In this document: positions 20,315-30,505 of the stretch, in pieces | How the letters are laid out: each line of letters begins with the position of its first letter | Numbering within the stretch: the stretch's first letter is position 1 | From: Crotalaria pallida | Taxonomy: Eukaryota; Streptophyta; Magnoliopsida; Fabales; Fabaceae | Reading direction: 5' to 3' | NCBI GenBank assembly: GCA_037953625.1 | Contig: CM075656.1 | Coordinates: 68,901,001-68,965,000, forward strand | DNA: 64,000 nt | Program-made: the position numbers and the translations under genes | The notes under the pieces: generated by a model | What the model was told of the DNA's origin: nothing | Databases searched by the model: none | Seen by the model: the letters and a program-made list of their open reading frames with translations, nothing else

Positions 20315-21304
20315 ATGGCATGCTCTTTCCATGTATACAACGCGGGCAATCCAAGCGGCGCCACCGCAATCTCCGACGTCCATCCCGATTTAATCCAAAC
20401 CAACATCCTCACGCGCCTGGACGGCCCCACCCTCACCTCCGTCGCCACCACGTGCTCCCAGCTCCACGCGCTCTCATCCCAGGACCATCTCTGGTCCAAC
20501 ATCTGCCACTCCACGTGGCCTTCCACCAACTCGCCACGTGTCGAAACAGTCATAACCACCTTCCCTCACGGTTACCGCTCTTTCTTCTCCGATTCTTTCC
20601 CAACCGCCTCACCCGCTAAAAATTCCCGCGTAAATCCTGACCACACGCCAGAACTGATTTCAGCCGTTGATCTCTTCCATCGCGAGGACCTGATACTCTC
20701 GAAAGTGATTGAGACTGAAACCGTGACCGGGTGGTTCCGGTGCTGGCCTTTTCGTCTTGACCTGCTAGACACGAAAGATTCAGTTCAAATGCCGATTCAT
20801 TATCCGGAGGAGGACGACACGTGTCAGGAGCTCGGGGAGGAGCTGAGGCTGAGCTGGATAGTGATCGACCCGGCGGGGCGGCGGGCGGTGAACGTGTCGA
20901 GCCGGAGTCCGGTATCGGTGCGGCGGCACTGGCTGACCGGGGAGATGGAGGTGAGGTTCGCGACGGTGGTGGAGGCGGTGGTGTGCATCATGACGGTGAG
21001 GTGCGGCGGCGGTGGAGGGAGGATGCATGTGAGGGAAGTGAGCATGCACATGGAGGACATGGATGGGAAGCAATTAAATGGAAAGGACAGTTTGGGAAAT
21101 TTGGTTAAGGTGTTGGAGGGTAAAAGGGTAAAATCAAAGAATAAAAATGAAGGGAAAGATGGGTATTTGGAATTTGAGAAGAGGAAGAAGGAAAAGGAAG
21201 AGAGGAAGTTGAGAACAGAAAGAAGGTTGGATATGCTCTGCGTGGTTCTTGTTACGGTGTCGTTTTCGGCTCTTTCTTGTCTCTGTCTCTTCCGAGAGTT
21301 TTAA
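20315..21304 (+). CDS. F-box protein, At2g27310-like
   Basis: This intronless gene encodes 329 residues. An F-box lies near the N-terminus (residues about 21-62, DVHPDLIQTNILTRLDGPTL to DHLWSNICHSTWP), which in this family binds SKP1/ASK in SCF ubiquitin ligases. The middle (LILSKVIETETVTGWFRCWPF, LSWIVIDPAGRRAVNVSSR) matches the Arabidopsis At2g27310/At2g36090 group as I recall it. A Lys/Glu-rich stretch then leads to a hydrophobic C-terminal segment (MLCVVLVTVSFSALSCLCLF, about 308-327), so the protein may be tail-anchored. The ATG at 20315 precedes the F-box with normal spacing. The gene is strikingly GC-rich in its 5' two thirds compared with its AT-rich surroundings, which produces long but spurious frames on other strands. 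The substrate is unknown. It is intact and is the only clear host gene here. Confidence 0.9.
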   Translation: MACSFHVYNAGNPSGATAISDVHPDLIQTNILTRLDGPTLTSVATTCSQLHALSSQDHLWSNICHSTWPSTNSPRVETVITTFPHGYRSFFSDSFPTASPAKNSRVNPDHTPELISAVDLFHREDLILSKVIETETVTGWFRCWPFRLDLLDTKDSVQMPIHYPEEDDTCQELGEELRLSWIVIDPAGRRAVNVSSRSPVSVRRHWLTGEMEVRFATVVEAVVCIMTVRCGGGGGRMHVREVSMHMEDMDGKQLNGKDSLGNLVKVLEGKRVKSKNKNEGKDGYLEFEKRKKEKEERKLRTERRLDMLCVVLVTVSFSALSCLCLFREF

Positions 21305-22589
21305 ATGTAAATTAAATGATTATTATTAAAACAAAAGAGAATGTGCGAAATATAGTTCAACCAACAACGAACGGAACAAATATGTACTATAGGTTTTAAA
21401 AAATACAGTACATTAATTAGAGGGAAAAAATTCTGGATTTGTTATCAACTTATCATTCAAATTTCCAAATTATCACTCTCTTCTCCATTTGATATGTAAT
21501 GTTGTTTTAGCATTTATACTATATTTTATAAATCTTGTTTTTTTATGAACCCAATATATAATTAATGCTATTTTTCCAAACATATCCATATTTATTACAT
21601 TCTCTTTTTCACTTCTAATACCTTTCTCTCTTCAATAATGATTATATATGGACATTATAATCGAACACAACAAATTCTTAAATCATTTAATCATTTCTTA
21701 AAATCCGTGCATAATCTTAAAACACACTGCATATGAAACGGAGGGAGTATTTATTTTCACATTTTTACTTGTCAATCATCAATTATATTATACTGGTAAA
21801 TTCTTATATTATTATAAAATTATATTCAATTATCTTCATTGACAAAAATGATACGACCATATGTTTTGAAGTCACAAAGCACAATCCACAAAGCCTTACC
21901 ATTTGCATTTTAATTTTTTTTTTTTTATACTTTCTAGCCAATATCACAAGTTTTTTCAAGAGTACGATTAATACCAAGAAATTCTCGAGAATAATCCTAC
22001 ACGAGGTCGCGTTTCTGTGCCTTCCCCAGCGAAATGTGTTAATCGGAAATGACTTTTTAATTTTAGATCTCATTCCCAAGTTCTCAAATTAACAAAATCG
22101 CACCACTTGAGTCAACCCCGTTGATTTTGCATTTTAACTTGAGCATCAATATTTTCAACTTTTTTTTTTTGGCTTGTCTAATCAGTCATTATTGATTTTT
22201 TGCATCAATCTATTCAACCTCTCGTTGATTTTTTGCATTTCATTTTCGACTCATCATCATATCTTACATCCATGAGATTGAGTTCAAGTTAATATATTTT
22301 AAACTAGAATCGTAATTAAGACAAAAGAAAAACCTAAGCTCAAAACTAGGTGTATATTAAACATTTAAGCTTATCGTTGAACTTACATTTTCAATTAATT
22401 AAGGAGTTTTTTTCTTGATCTAGTCAATTACGTCTAAAAATGGATTCAAGCTATTTCTAATGTGACCAATTTTTATTCATGTTTATATTATTGTTCAAAC
22501 CTACCCATCTTGTCAACTCCACTTCATAGTAACACAGAACAAAATTTTGAAGAAAAATGGGTTAATAACTTCTAGAATCAAGCAACATA
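21305..22589. other. AT-rich intergenic stretch downstream of the F-box gene
   Basis: There is no credible gene. A single Stowaway-like terminus (ACGGAGGGAGTA near 21739) occurs without a partner. A SINE-like fragment lies at 21925-22020. The remainder is AT-rich. Confidence 0.6.
21925..22020 (-). mobile_element. SINE-like fragment
   Basis: On the minus strand the blocks GACCTCGTGTAGGATTA, TCTTGGTATTAA and an A-run match, with divergence, the plus-strand sequence at 38930-39025 (GACCCCGTGCAGGATTAG and onward). Two dispersed copies of the same short repeat are therefore present. Confidence 0.4.
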
Positions 22590-22775
22590 GGTATGTTTGG
22601 GAATACGTTTTACACTGTCAAAAGCGCGTTTAAAACTCTTCAAAACGTGGTTTTTTGGACACAAGTAATGCTCTGTTTGTTTCCGCGTTTCAGAGGTCTC
22701 TAACGCTCGTCTCCCGGAAGCTCCCAGAGGAAGGCTTCCGCGTTTGCAAGCTGCAAACACAGCTCCAAACGTACC
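22590..22775. mobile_element. Small TIR element (MITE)
   Basis: The ends GGTATGTTTGG and, inverted, GGTACGTTTGG enclose 186 bp. ATA flanks both sides (22587-22589, 22776-22778). The 3-bp flank suggests PIF/Harbinger or a related family, but the terminal repeat is short. Confidence 0.5.
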
Positions 22776-22983
22776 ATAGGAGCATCTTTTTCTCAAATAA
22801 CGTATATTTACTTTCTTCATTTAACATGTTTCCAAATATGCACATAAACATCAACATCAAAATGCGTTGATCATCGATTCTTGGCTTATGGTGACACCCA
22901 ATGGCCAATATATAACTACTTTTTTTTTTTTTGAAATTCAATATATAACTACTTAAGTTAATAGAAAAAGAGAAAATATATAG

Positions 22984-23130
22984 TGCACTAACGGTGTAAA
23001 GTTTTTTTATACCATCAATTCATTATTCATCATTCATTTGTATTACCTTCTATCTAAAAGTTAACAGCCATAAACGCAAGAATGGTGAATGATGGACAAA
23101 TAGTGTATAAAACTTTACACCATCAATACA
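22984..23130. mobile_element. MITE, same family as 40641-40784
   Basis: The left end TGCACTAACGGTGTAAAG and the inverted right end ending CACCATCAATACA correspond to the better-preserved copy at 40641-40784. The interiors also match (ATTCATTTGTATTAC, CCATAAACG). The termini have decayed and no target duplication is visible. Confidence 0.6.
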
Positions 23131-23504
23131 CTCATTAATCTCATTAAAAAAATGTTGTATTTTTTAGTTGTTTTTATTAATAATATAATAGTGTCCATCA
23201 TAAATAAAAATAATAATTTGAATGGTGTGTTCCCAATTAAAATCTATAATCTATCGATCTATAATTTTTACAGTGCAATATCTTTTATGTTGCTATATAT
23301 TCATTTTCTTAAAGTCACTGTTCATTTTTTATTCACATCACTTATGCATTAATATTTTTTTTATATTACTATTTAGTAATATAATAATTCATCAGTTTAC
23401 TACTATATTTCATATTCTTTTATCTATTTCGTGTTTACATTATTATATTATTATATATTTACTTTCTTTATTCATTTTACATCTATGTTATTTTACATCT
23501 AAGA
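23131..23504. other. AT-rich spacer
   Basis: Very AT-rich, with no gene or clear repeat. The short open frames here have no coding character. Confidence 0.6.
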
Positions 23505-23553
23505 AGTCTTAGGTTCGCTTCTCAGTTAACACATCCTGTTGGAAGAGGTATAG
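23505..23553 (+). mobile_element. SINE-like repeat, left part, split by the Tekay-like element
   Basis: A B-box-like AGGTTCGCTTCTC lies here, and the repeat appears to resume at 38923 (CCCGACCCCGTGCAGGATTA). The TATAG at 23549-23553 is repeated at 38918-38922 as the target duplication of the large element, so the element landed inside this SINE. Confidence 0.4.
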
Positions 23554-23830
23554 TGTAACATCTGCCATTTGACTTACTTCAACAAGTCCCTAATCAAGAA
23601 AATTGTTTTGACCTAATTAATTAAAGGATTGATCTGAAAAGAGTTTTGATTTCATGATGAATTCTTATGTTTTGAAATTTGATTTGCTTGTGTGTGTGAC
23701 TTCGTGTGCTTGATTGTTTAAGGTTCAATTACGATTTTGTTTTATTGATTTCATGGAAAATTATTTTCTCTAGGCTTCAAAGAATCAAAGTCCAATTGCC
23801 TCTAGAAACCCCAATTGGTGCCCTAATCGT

Positions 23831-24110
23831 GGATTAAACCCTAATCGAGCTCTTAAGCTTTGATTAAGTGCTTAATCACCCTCTTAAACCCTAAACTATT
23901 TTGGTTAGTGAGCTAATCCAAAATTAGTTTTCCTTAAACCCAAGATTAAGTTTTTGATTAGTGCCTTAATCCTGGATTAAGCATTAATTACTAAGGATTA
24001 GCGGACTAAACCTAGATTAATTATCCTAATCCTACCCTAATCACGATTAGAACCTTAATTAGTGCCTTAAACCTAATTAGCTAATCTAATCTACCCTAAG
24101 CACCCTATGG
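23831..24110. repeat. Cluster of TAATC / GATTA motifs in the LTR
   Basis: About 17 copies of TAATC or its complement GATTA occur in roughly 280 bp, some paired as CTTAATCCTGGATTAAG. The partner LTR has the same cluster at about 33882-34160. It is close to the 5' end of U3. A binding-site cluster is inference. Confidence 0.6.
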
Positions 24111-27028
24111 CCGAATGCTCACAAGCATAGCCTAGCCACTAAGCTTATTTGCATGGCTACCAAGTGGCATGCATTTTAGTCAACACAATGACATCATCAA
24201 GATGACTTAAGCATGACCTAGAAAAGAAGAAAAAGTGAAGAGAGTAGGAAGGAGGAAGGAAGGTGCCGTGAGGGACTCAAGGGCAAAACTTGGTCTCCAA
24301 GTTTTGTGACTTAGTCCCCAAGTGTTGCAATATAACCCTCCATGCAAGCCCTTGATGGCAAATAAGGAAAGTAGAGAAAGACTAAAGAAAAGGGGGCCAA
24401 AACCGTATGAAGAGAGAGTGAGTTGCTCTTCATTCTCATTCCTTCACCATTTCTTCTCTCAACACCAACACAAACCACAACATCACAACACACCACACCA
24501 AACCGTGAGTGAGTGAGTGAGTTCTTCATTCATTCATCAAACACATACTTTCTTCCACATCTTTTCCTAAACCAAACACTTAACACCAAGAGAATCATCA
24601 AACTCTTGGTGAGAAAGTAAAAGAGAGAGAGAGACCGAATTGAGGGAGGAGGAGAACCAAACTTCAACACCTTGAAATCTTCATGATCTAAGCTAGATCA
24701 ATCTAAGAAAGTGAAAAGAGAAGGAGAAAGACCATGGACTAGGAAAAGGAGGGAGAAACCGTGGGGAGAGAGAGAGGAGAAACCAAGGAAATTGGACTTG
24801 AATTCTTAAAATTTTTAATTAAGTAAGAACTTGTCTCATGAACTTAAAAGCTTCAAACCTTTTTCTTTGATTCTTGTTCTCTTTCATTATTTCCTTCTAA
24901 ACTTTGATTTTGTTTGAAAAAGTGTGATGCATGTTATTTTTCTAAGCTTGATCCTAAAAGTTTTAATAAGAAAATGTTTTTCTTCAAGATCTTGAGTTTT
25001 CTCTTTGATTTCTTGAAAATGTTTTGGAGGAGGACTTGATTTTAAGTCTCATGCAAGATTTTTCAAAGATCTAACATTCTTGTTTACATGCATGTTTAGA
25101 TCTATGCCTAAGCCAAGATATGTGCGATTGCTTGGATCTTAATGTGAAAGATCTTTGAAATTGGTTGAACTTTTTCCTTATGTTGGCCACGGTTTTGTTG
25201 CTATTGTGAGTATGAGCTTGTTTTCTTTTGATTGATCCTTTACATGATGTGATCTTTAGAAGTAATGATGCTTTGAGTGAATAACATTTATGTGATGGTT
25301 GTGATCTTGATGTGTTGATCACGGTTTGTACTTGATTTTTAGGTTAGAGACTTTGATGTTGTATTTTGGTTATGTGTATGTGATTTCCATGAATTTTGAG
25401 ATGATTTTAGGTGTTAAAAATGAAATGAAAATTGTCTAGGAGCCTAAGAGTGCTCACGGTTTTGTCTAAGAAAATATGCTAGAATTATGTTTTTGCTTCC
25501 TCGATGAATTATATGAGATTATTGATTGAACTTGGAGTTGTTTTTGAGTCTTGAATTCTTGAAAATGTTTTTGAGGAAAACCTAGTCTAGGTCACGGTTT
25601 AGACCTTAGACCTTGAGTTAAAATTTCTTGAGTGTATAAGTGTTCATGACATGAAATTATGTGTTGATTTTGTAAAGTTATCTTTTTGAGGAAAATAGTT
25701 TTTGGAAAGCTAATGATGCATACGGTTTTGACATAGTCATGCATGATAAGATGAGGTTTTGCTAAGATGAAATTAACTAAGTGAAAGATCAATGAAAATG
25801 TGACTAAAGTGTATGTGTGATACATGATTCGGTTTGTGTATGCTTAAGTGATAGATTTCCCCATTTGATTGGGCTATATGTATGAATAAGTTTGTGAACA
25901 TGTTTATGTGTAATTGATGGCTTGTGGTTGTGAAATGTTTGGAATGAATGAATGTTCGTTTGATTTGTTTTACTTGAATACCTTGCTGCCCTCATGAAGA
26001 TCTAAGTGTTTGAACTTGATAAATTATTGATTTAAGTGTTTATTTGGTTGTTTTCAAGATGCTTGATTTATCTATGTGTTTGAATTGGTTTTAAACAATG
26101 GAAAAATGAATTTAAGACTTAGGACATAATGCTGTCCAGAATTTTCTAAGATGTATTTCTTGTTTTAAAGTGTTTTAAAGTTTAGTTTTCATGGGTAATT
26201 GATCCAAGATAAAGTTAGCTTGAAAAGTGCAATTTTTCGGTGTTTTTGGAATTGAACTCAATGCTGTCCAAGAGGGACCAGCAAAGAAACTCTTGTTCTA
26301 AATTAATTTAATTAATTTTTTTCTCATGATTTTAAAGCATGAAAGTTAGTGTTTGATTTTGGACAAGTTTGAGTGAAAGGAATTGATGTTTCAGTTTCTC
26401 AATGAAATCAATGTTGGATTTTCTTAAGTTGTCTTGAGAATAATTTTAAGAATAATAGTTAAATAAAGCTTAATACTCATATATCTACTTTCTGGGACTT
26501 GAAAGAAGTTGGAGTCGGGCAGACTAGGAAGGGAGCAGATCGTTCGGAACCCATTGAATTGGTAACTGCGAATCCAGGTGAGAGAGAAGTTATCCTAAGA
26601 CGCTTTGGTGTCTAGTGAGTATACTAGGACACTCCGTACTCTCTCAAAGTCGGAGTAAAGGTCTATCGTAGTTAGTAGTATACCCGATAAATTGTGTGAT
26701 TGTTTGTATCGAGGTATACGAAGACTCAGAACTATACCATTACATGGTATTGATTGATTGATATATTTGTTATGCTGAGATGTATTGTTGTGATATTGTC
26801 ATTGCATGAGCATATTGCATCATCCCGCGATATAAGATAAGAATATAAAAGACATAGAAAACTATAAGAGATTCCCCAACGACTAGAGCGAAGCTCTAAG
26901 GGACGGAACGCGTGATGAACCGGATGATGCTGATGCGCTGAGTACGTGGATCGAGCTGACGCTATGATGATGACGACGACGCTTTGAACGTGGACACAAA
27001 GACTGTGGATTTCTACAAAGAGTGTTTT

Positions 27029-27458
27029 CATATGGTCGTAGCCATATGCTGAGATAGTTCCACGTGGTTGTAGCCATGTGTTGAGATGATTTCCATATGG
27101 TCGTAGCCATATGTTGAGATAGCCTCCATATGGTCGTAGCCATATGTTGAGAGCGAGTTAGGATAGGTCGGAGCCTATCTATCGATGATTGATGGATATC
27201 CCGCATATGATCGGAGCCATATGCCGATGTGATTCTGAGTGGGTCGTAGCCCTTCAGAAGGATGATTAATGTTCCGCATATAGTCGTAGCTATATGGCGA
27301 GGTTGATTCTGATTGGGTTGTAGTCCGTCAGACAAGTTGTGGATATCCTGCATACTGGTCGGAGCCGTATGCAGAGAATGATTCAGGATGGGTCGGAGCC
27401 CGTCAGACACAGTGGTCGAGTCCCACAGAAGCATTCCGCATATAGTCGGAGCTGTATG
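27029..27458 (+). repeat. Stem-loop array with conserved TCGKAG loop (5' LTR)
   Basis: About twelve units each form a hairpin whose six-base loop is TCGTAG, TCGGAG or TTGTAG while the stem varies. Examples: CATATGGTCGTAGCCATATG (27029-27048, 27093-27112, 27127-27146), CACGTGGTTGTAGCCATGTG (27061-27080), GATAGGTCGGAGCCTATC (27162-27179), CATATAGTCGTAGCTATATG (27277-27296) and CATATAGTCGGAGCTGTATG (27439-27458). An isolated extra unit, CCAGTCGGAGCTGG, is at 27674-27687. Spacing is irregular, about 30-45 bp. Confidence 0.85.
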
Positions 27459-28415
27459 GCAGAGATGACTTAGGATGGGTCGACGTTAGAACGAGCGAGT
27501 GTAATCTTACGAACTTAAACCCTAACCCGAAGTAGTGGAGAGGAAGATACATCTGGATTACCCTTGTGGTGTTCAGCTGGATGATTAGGATAGGGGACGG
27601 CAATGACGGTGATTCGTCAAGAAGCCTTGAGAAGTCTGTCTAGGTGGGAAAAACCATAGGGGCCCTGGCTGAACCAGTCGGAGCTGGTCACTCAGTGGTG
27701 TGGACGAAGTACCACATGATCACTAGACAAGACGACTGACACCCCCTTGACTAAATCTTGATCAGTGAGAGGGATGCTCGAACACGGCCGGATGAGGTTA
27801 TTCTATTTATTTCCTGGGCCATTATTTTATGAATGCATTCACTTTGCCATCCAGTAAAAGCCGGTGTGGTTAGAGATCCTGTACTCCTGATTACTTCCGA
27901 CTAGGTGGATGGATTTCGAGGAGATGTAGACCCGAGACCTAAAACTATAAAGCCTGAATCCCCGATGTTATGGACTCGAGAAACGTGAACAAGAGACTTC
28001 GACTTTGCGAGACGAGTGGTTAAAGAGATTCAGCTTTGCGAGATAATTGATTTAGGGATTCCCTTAAGCGAGAGATAAAAGGTTAGACAATGCGATGATT
28101 GCATTGGACCCTCATACATTTTGCATAGTTATCTGCTGTATTGTCTGTGTGCTGTTTGTATGTTCTGGTATGCGTCGCTAGTGTAATTCCAAGAAGTCGA
28201 TGGGAGTAATTCCATTCGGATAACTTACTCTCTCAACTTCTTGTGCACATGTGACTATGAATCTTCGATTCTAAAAGACGGTGGAGCTGGGGATACTACT
28301 CCTGGAGGAAGGACTTACTGATCGTGATGTGCTGACGAGTGGGCTACTATTGGACGACGGAGATCGCTTTGAAGACTTGCGTTGCGGATCGAGAAGGGGA
28401 CGCTGCTTAGTAGAT

Positions 28416-28424
28416 TATAAATAG
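28416..28424 (+). promoter_or_regulatory. TATA box of the Tekay-like 5' LTR
   Basis: TATAAATAG lies 456 bp before the LTR end; the partner LTR has it at 38460-38468. Transcription is expected to start about 30 bp downstream, leaving a short R-U5. Confidence 0.6.
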
Positions 28425-28877
28425 GTTCCCGATGGACCCTTGCTGATATATATCAAGTGTACCCCTCTGCTTTTGAAATATTTTAATAAGACACATGTTT
28501 ATGTAAGAATGGCACCGATGTTCTGTGGTGGCCACTTTTGAAAGAACCTTTATGATATGTTTTCTAAACTGTTTTCGAAAGGCTGTCGTGGTCTGACAGA
28601 CGAACTGTTTTAAGAAAATCAAACGTGTTTTTCCAAGTAACCAAATGTTTTACTCTTTTATTCAAAGTGAGTTTTTAATATCAAACCGTTTTCAGAAACT
28701 TCCGCAAACGTTTTTGAGAAAAGGATTTTTGAAAGTAATACCTTGTTTTGGGAAACTCGATAGTCGAGTGTTGTTCCCGTTTCAAAAAAAAATATTCACC
28801 CTATTTTTCCAAAAGAGATTAATTAGTATTTGATGAGTGTTTGTTTCGAGTTTTCCAAATCAGGGTGTTACACTTGG

Positions 28878-28889
28878 TGGTATCAGAGC
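28878..28889 (+). promoter_or_regulatory. Primer binding site, tRNA-iMet type
   Basis: TGGTATCAGAGC begins five bases after the LTR end and is complementary to the 3' end of initiator methionine tRNA. Confidence 0.92.
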
Positions 28890-29023
28890 AATGGTTGTCC
28901 CTGCGGCCTGAACATGGCCTTACATGTTCTCTGTTGTGTGCTCTCTAGATATATTTAGGTTGTGTGCTTAGATGCGTTAGTAGGTATATTGAATCGTTAG
29001 TGCATTAATGAATATAGCTTACG

Positions 29024-30505
29024 ATGTCTGGAAGAGGAAGAGGTAGACATGCTCCTGAAGCAGCTCGGAACACCGAGGACATGCTAAACGAACTGACTGC
29101 TGTTGTTCTGGGTATGAATGAGAATCTCAACGCGATGCATCAGCAAGCTCAGCAGAATAACCAAAACCAAAACTTAGGACCTCAGGAATATAGGGGATTA
29201 GATGAGTTTTGTAAGAGGAACCCTAAGGAATTCGCCGGTGGATATGCTTCGGATAATGCTAATGAGTGGATTAGGGAGTTGGAGAAGATCTTCACTGCTA
29301 TGCAGTGCACCGATGCTCAGAAGGTAACCTACGCGGTCTACATGTTAACCAAAGAGGCATCTGATTGGTGGGAGAATACTCGGCAAGTTATGGAGGTGCA
29401 ACAGCAAGTTGTCACTTGGGACTCCTTCAAGCAAAGATTCCTAGAGAAGTATTTTCCTATCGATATGAAGTTGAAGAAGGAAATAGAATTCATGCACCTA
29501 ACTCAAGGGGATATGTCGGTCGGCGAGTATGCTGCGAAGTTCGAGGAACTAGTGAAGTACGTGCCGCACTATAATCAACCTGGAAATGATCAGTCGAAGT
29601 GCGCAAAATTCCTTGATGGACTTAAGACCGAGATTAAGATGGCTTTTATACATATGGGAATCGAGAGCTTTCCGCTCTTAGTGAGAAGATGCAGAATCTA
29701 TGAGGATGGACTTAAGGCGAAGAATGTGAGTAACAAGACTGCTGTACCCTCGAGTTCCCATGGACCAATGAGGAACACCCCCAATTATCAGAATGCGAGG
29801 CAAGGAACCCAACATGGGCGAGGACCCTACGATCGATTCGGAGGTAGAAGGGACAATCGGTATGGAGGATCGAGATTCCAAAGGAACAACAATCGCAACA
29901 ACGGCAACCGGGGCAATAGGAGCGCCAACACTTGGAGCCACAACGGTAGTAGAAGCCGCTACAGCAATAACCCTGCTGATAGGAACTCTGAAACATCACC
30001 ACCCTTCTGTACCCGATGCCGTAGACGCCATTTCGGTAATGAGTGTAACCCTAAACCCGTTTGCTTCATCTGTCAAGAACCTGGTCATTTTGCAAGGCTA
30101 TGCCCCAAACAAGGGAAAGGAAATTATGCTGGGAATGCTGCGAGGCCACAAGCTAAAGGAAAAGTGTTTACGATGAGTGGTGTAGAGGCTTCAAACCACG
30201 ATGGTCTCATCCGAGGTACATGTCTTATACGTGAGATTTCCTTAAATGTGTTGTATGATTCGGGTGCCACACACTCTTTTATATTTGATGATGTTGTGAG
30301 TAGGTTGCACTTGATGGTAGCTTCTCTACCATATGATTTGATTGTGTTTACCCCTACTAGTGACCCGGTCACAGTTTCAACTTTTTGCCCTAAGTGTCCG
30401 GTAGTGATAGATGATAGAACTTTTCCCACTGACCTGATAACATTACCCTTATCCCAAATCAATGTTATCTTGGGAATGGACTGGTTATCCGCTAACCATG
30501 TTTAG
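29024..30505 (+). pseudogene. Tekay-like gag and protease
   Basis: The ATG at 29024 is the first in the leader and starts a basic N-terminus (MSGRGRGRHAPEAARN). Residues about 75-170 match the retrotransposon gag family (WIRELEKIFTAMQCTDAQKV, TWDSFKQRFLEKYFP). An Arg/Asn/Gly-rich region follows, then a partial knuckle (CTRCRRRHFGNEC, near 329) and a full CCHC knuckle (CFICQEPGHFARLC, near 347). The aspartic protease is seen at YDSGATHSFIF (near 410) and at the block NVILGMDWLSANHV. A TAG at 30503-30505 interrupts the polyprotein immediately after that block; the frame continues unchanged. Confidence 0.9.

Larger units (their letters stand above)
23554..28872 (+). repeat. 5' LTR of the Tekay-like element (5.3 kb)
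   Basis: In order it holds a cluster of TAATC/GATTA motifs (23831-24110), a purine-rich leader-like part (24230-24800), long AT-rich sequence, a stem-loop array (27029-27458) and a TATA box at 28416. No credible coding frame was found. With the TATA box 456 bp from its end, about 4.9 kb of the LTR is U3. Confidence 0.92.

Noticed and set aside
20188..20619. 143-codon frame overlapping the F-box start
   Set aside because: It has no domain and a Pro/His/Arg-rich composition from GC-rich sequence, and it conflicts with a clear F-box frame.
20305..21108. Several long frames in other phases of the F-box gene (20305-20559, 20780-21073, 20821-21108, 20824-21060)
   Set aside because: They are shadows caused by high GC in the real gene; their products are low-complexity His/Arg/Gly/Pro sequences.
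23831..24000. Telomere-like AAACCCTAA words in the Tekay-like LTR
   Set aside because: They are isolated and irregular, with no tandem array of the 7-bp plant telomere unit.
24311..24529. Short ORFs in both strands of the Tekay-like LTR leader-like region, repeated at 34362-34580
   Set aside because: They occur identically only because the LTRs are duplicates. They are purine/pyrimidine-rich with no family match.
26883..27434. 183-codon minus-strand ORF across the stem-loop array, also at 36927-37478
   Set aside because: Its repeated HMATTIW-like peptides are a by-product of the DNA hairpin repeats, and it is antisense to the element.
27029..27458. CRISPR-like look (short palindromic repeats with spacers)
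   Set aside because: Plant retroelement context, variable repeat stems and no cas genes. The conserved part is the loop, not the repeat.
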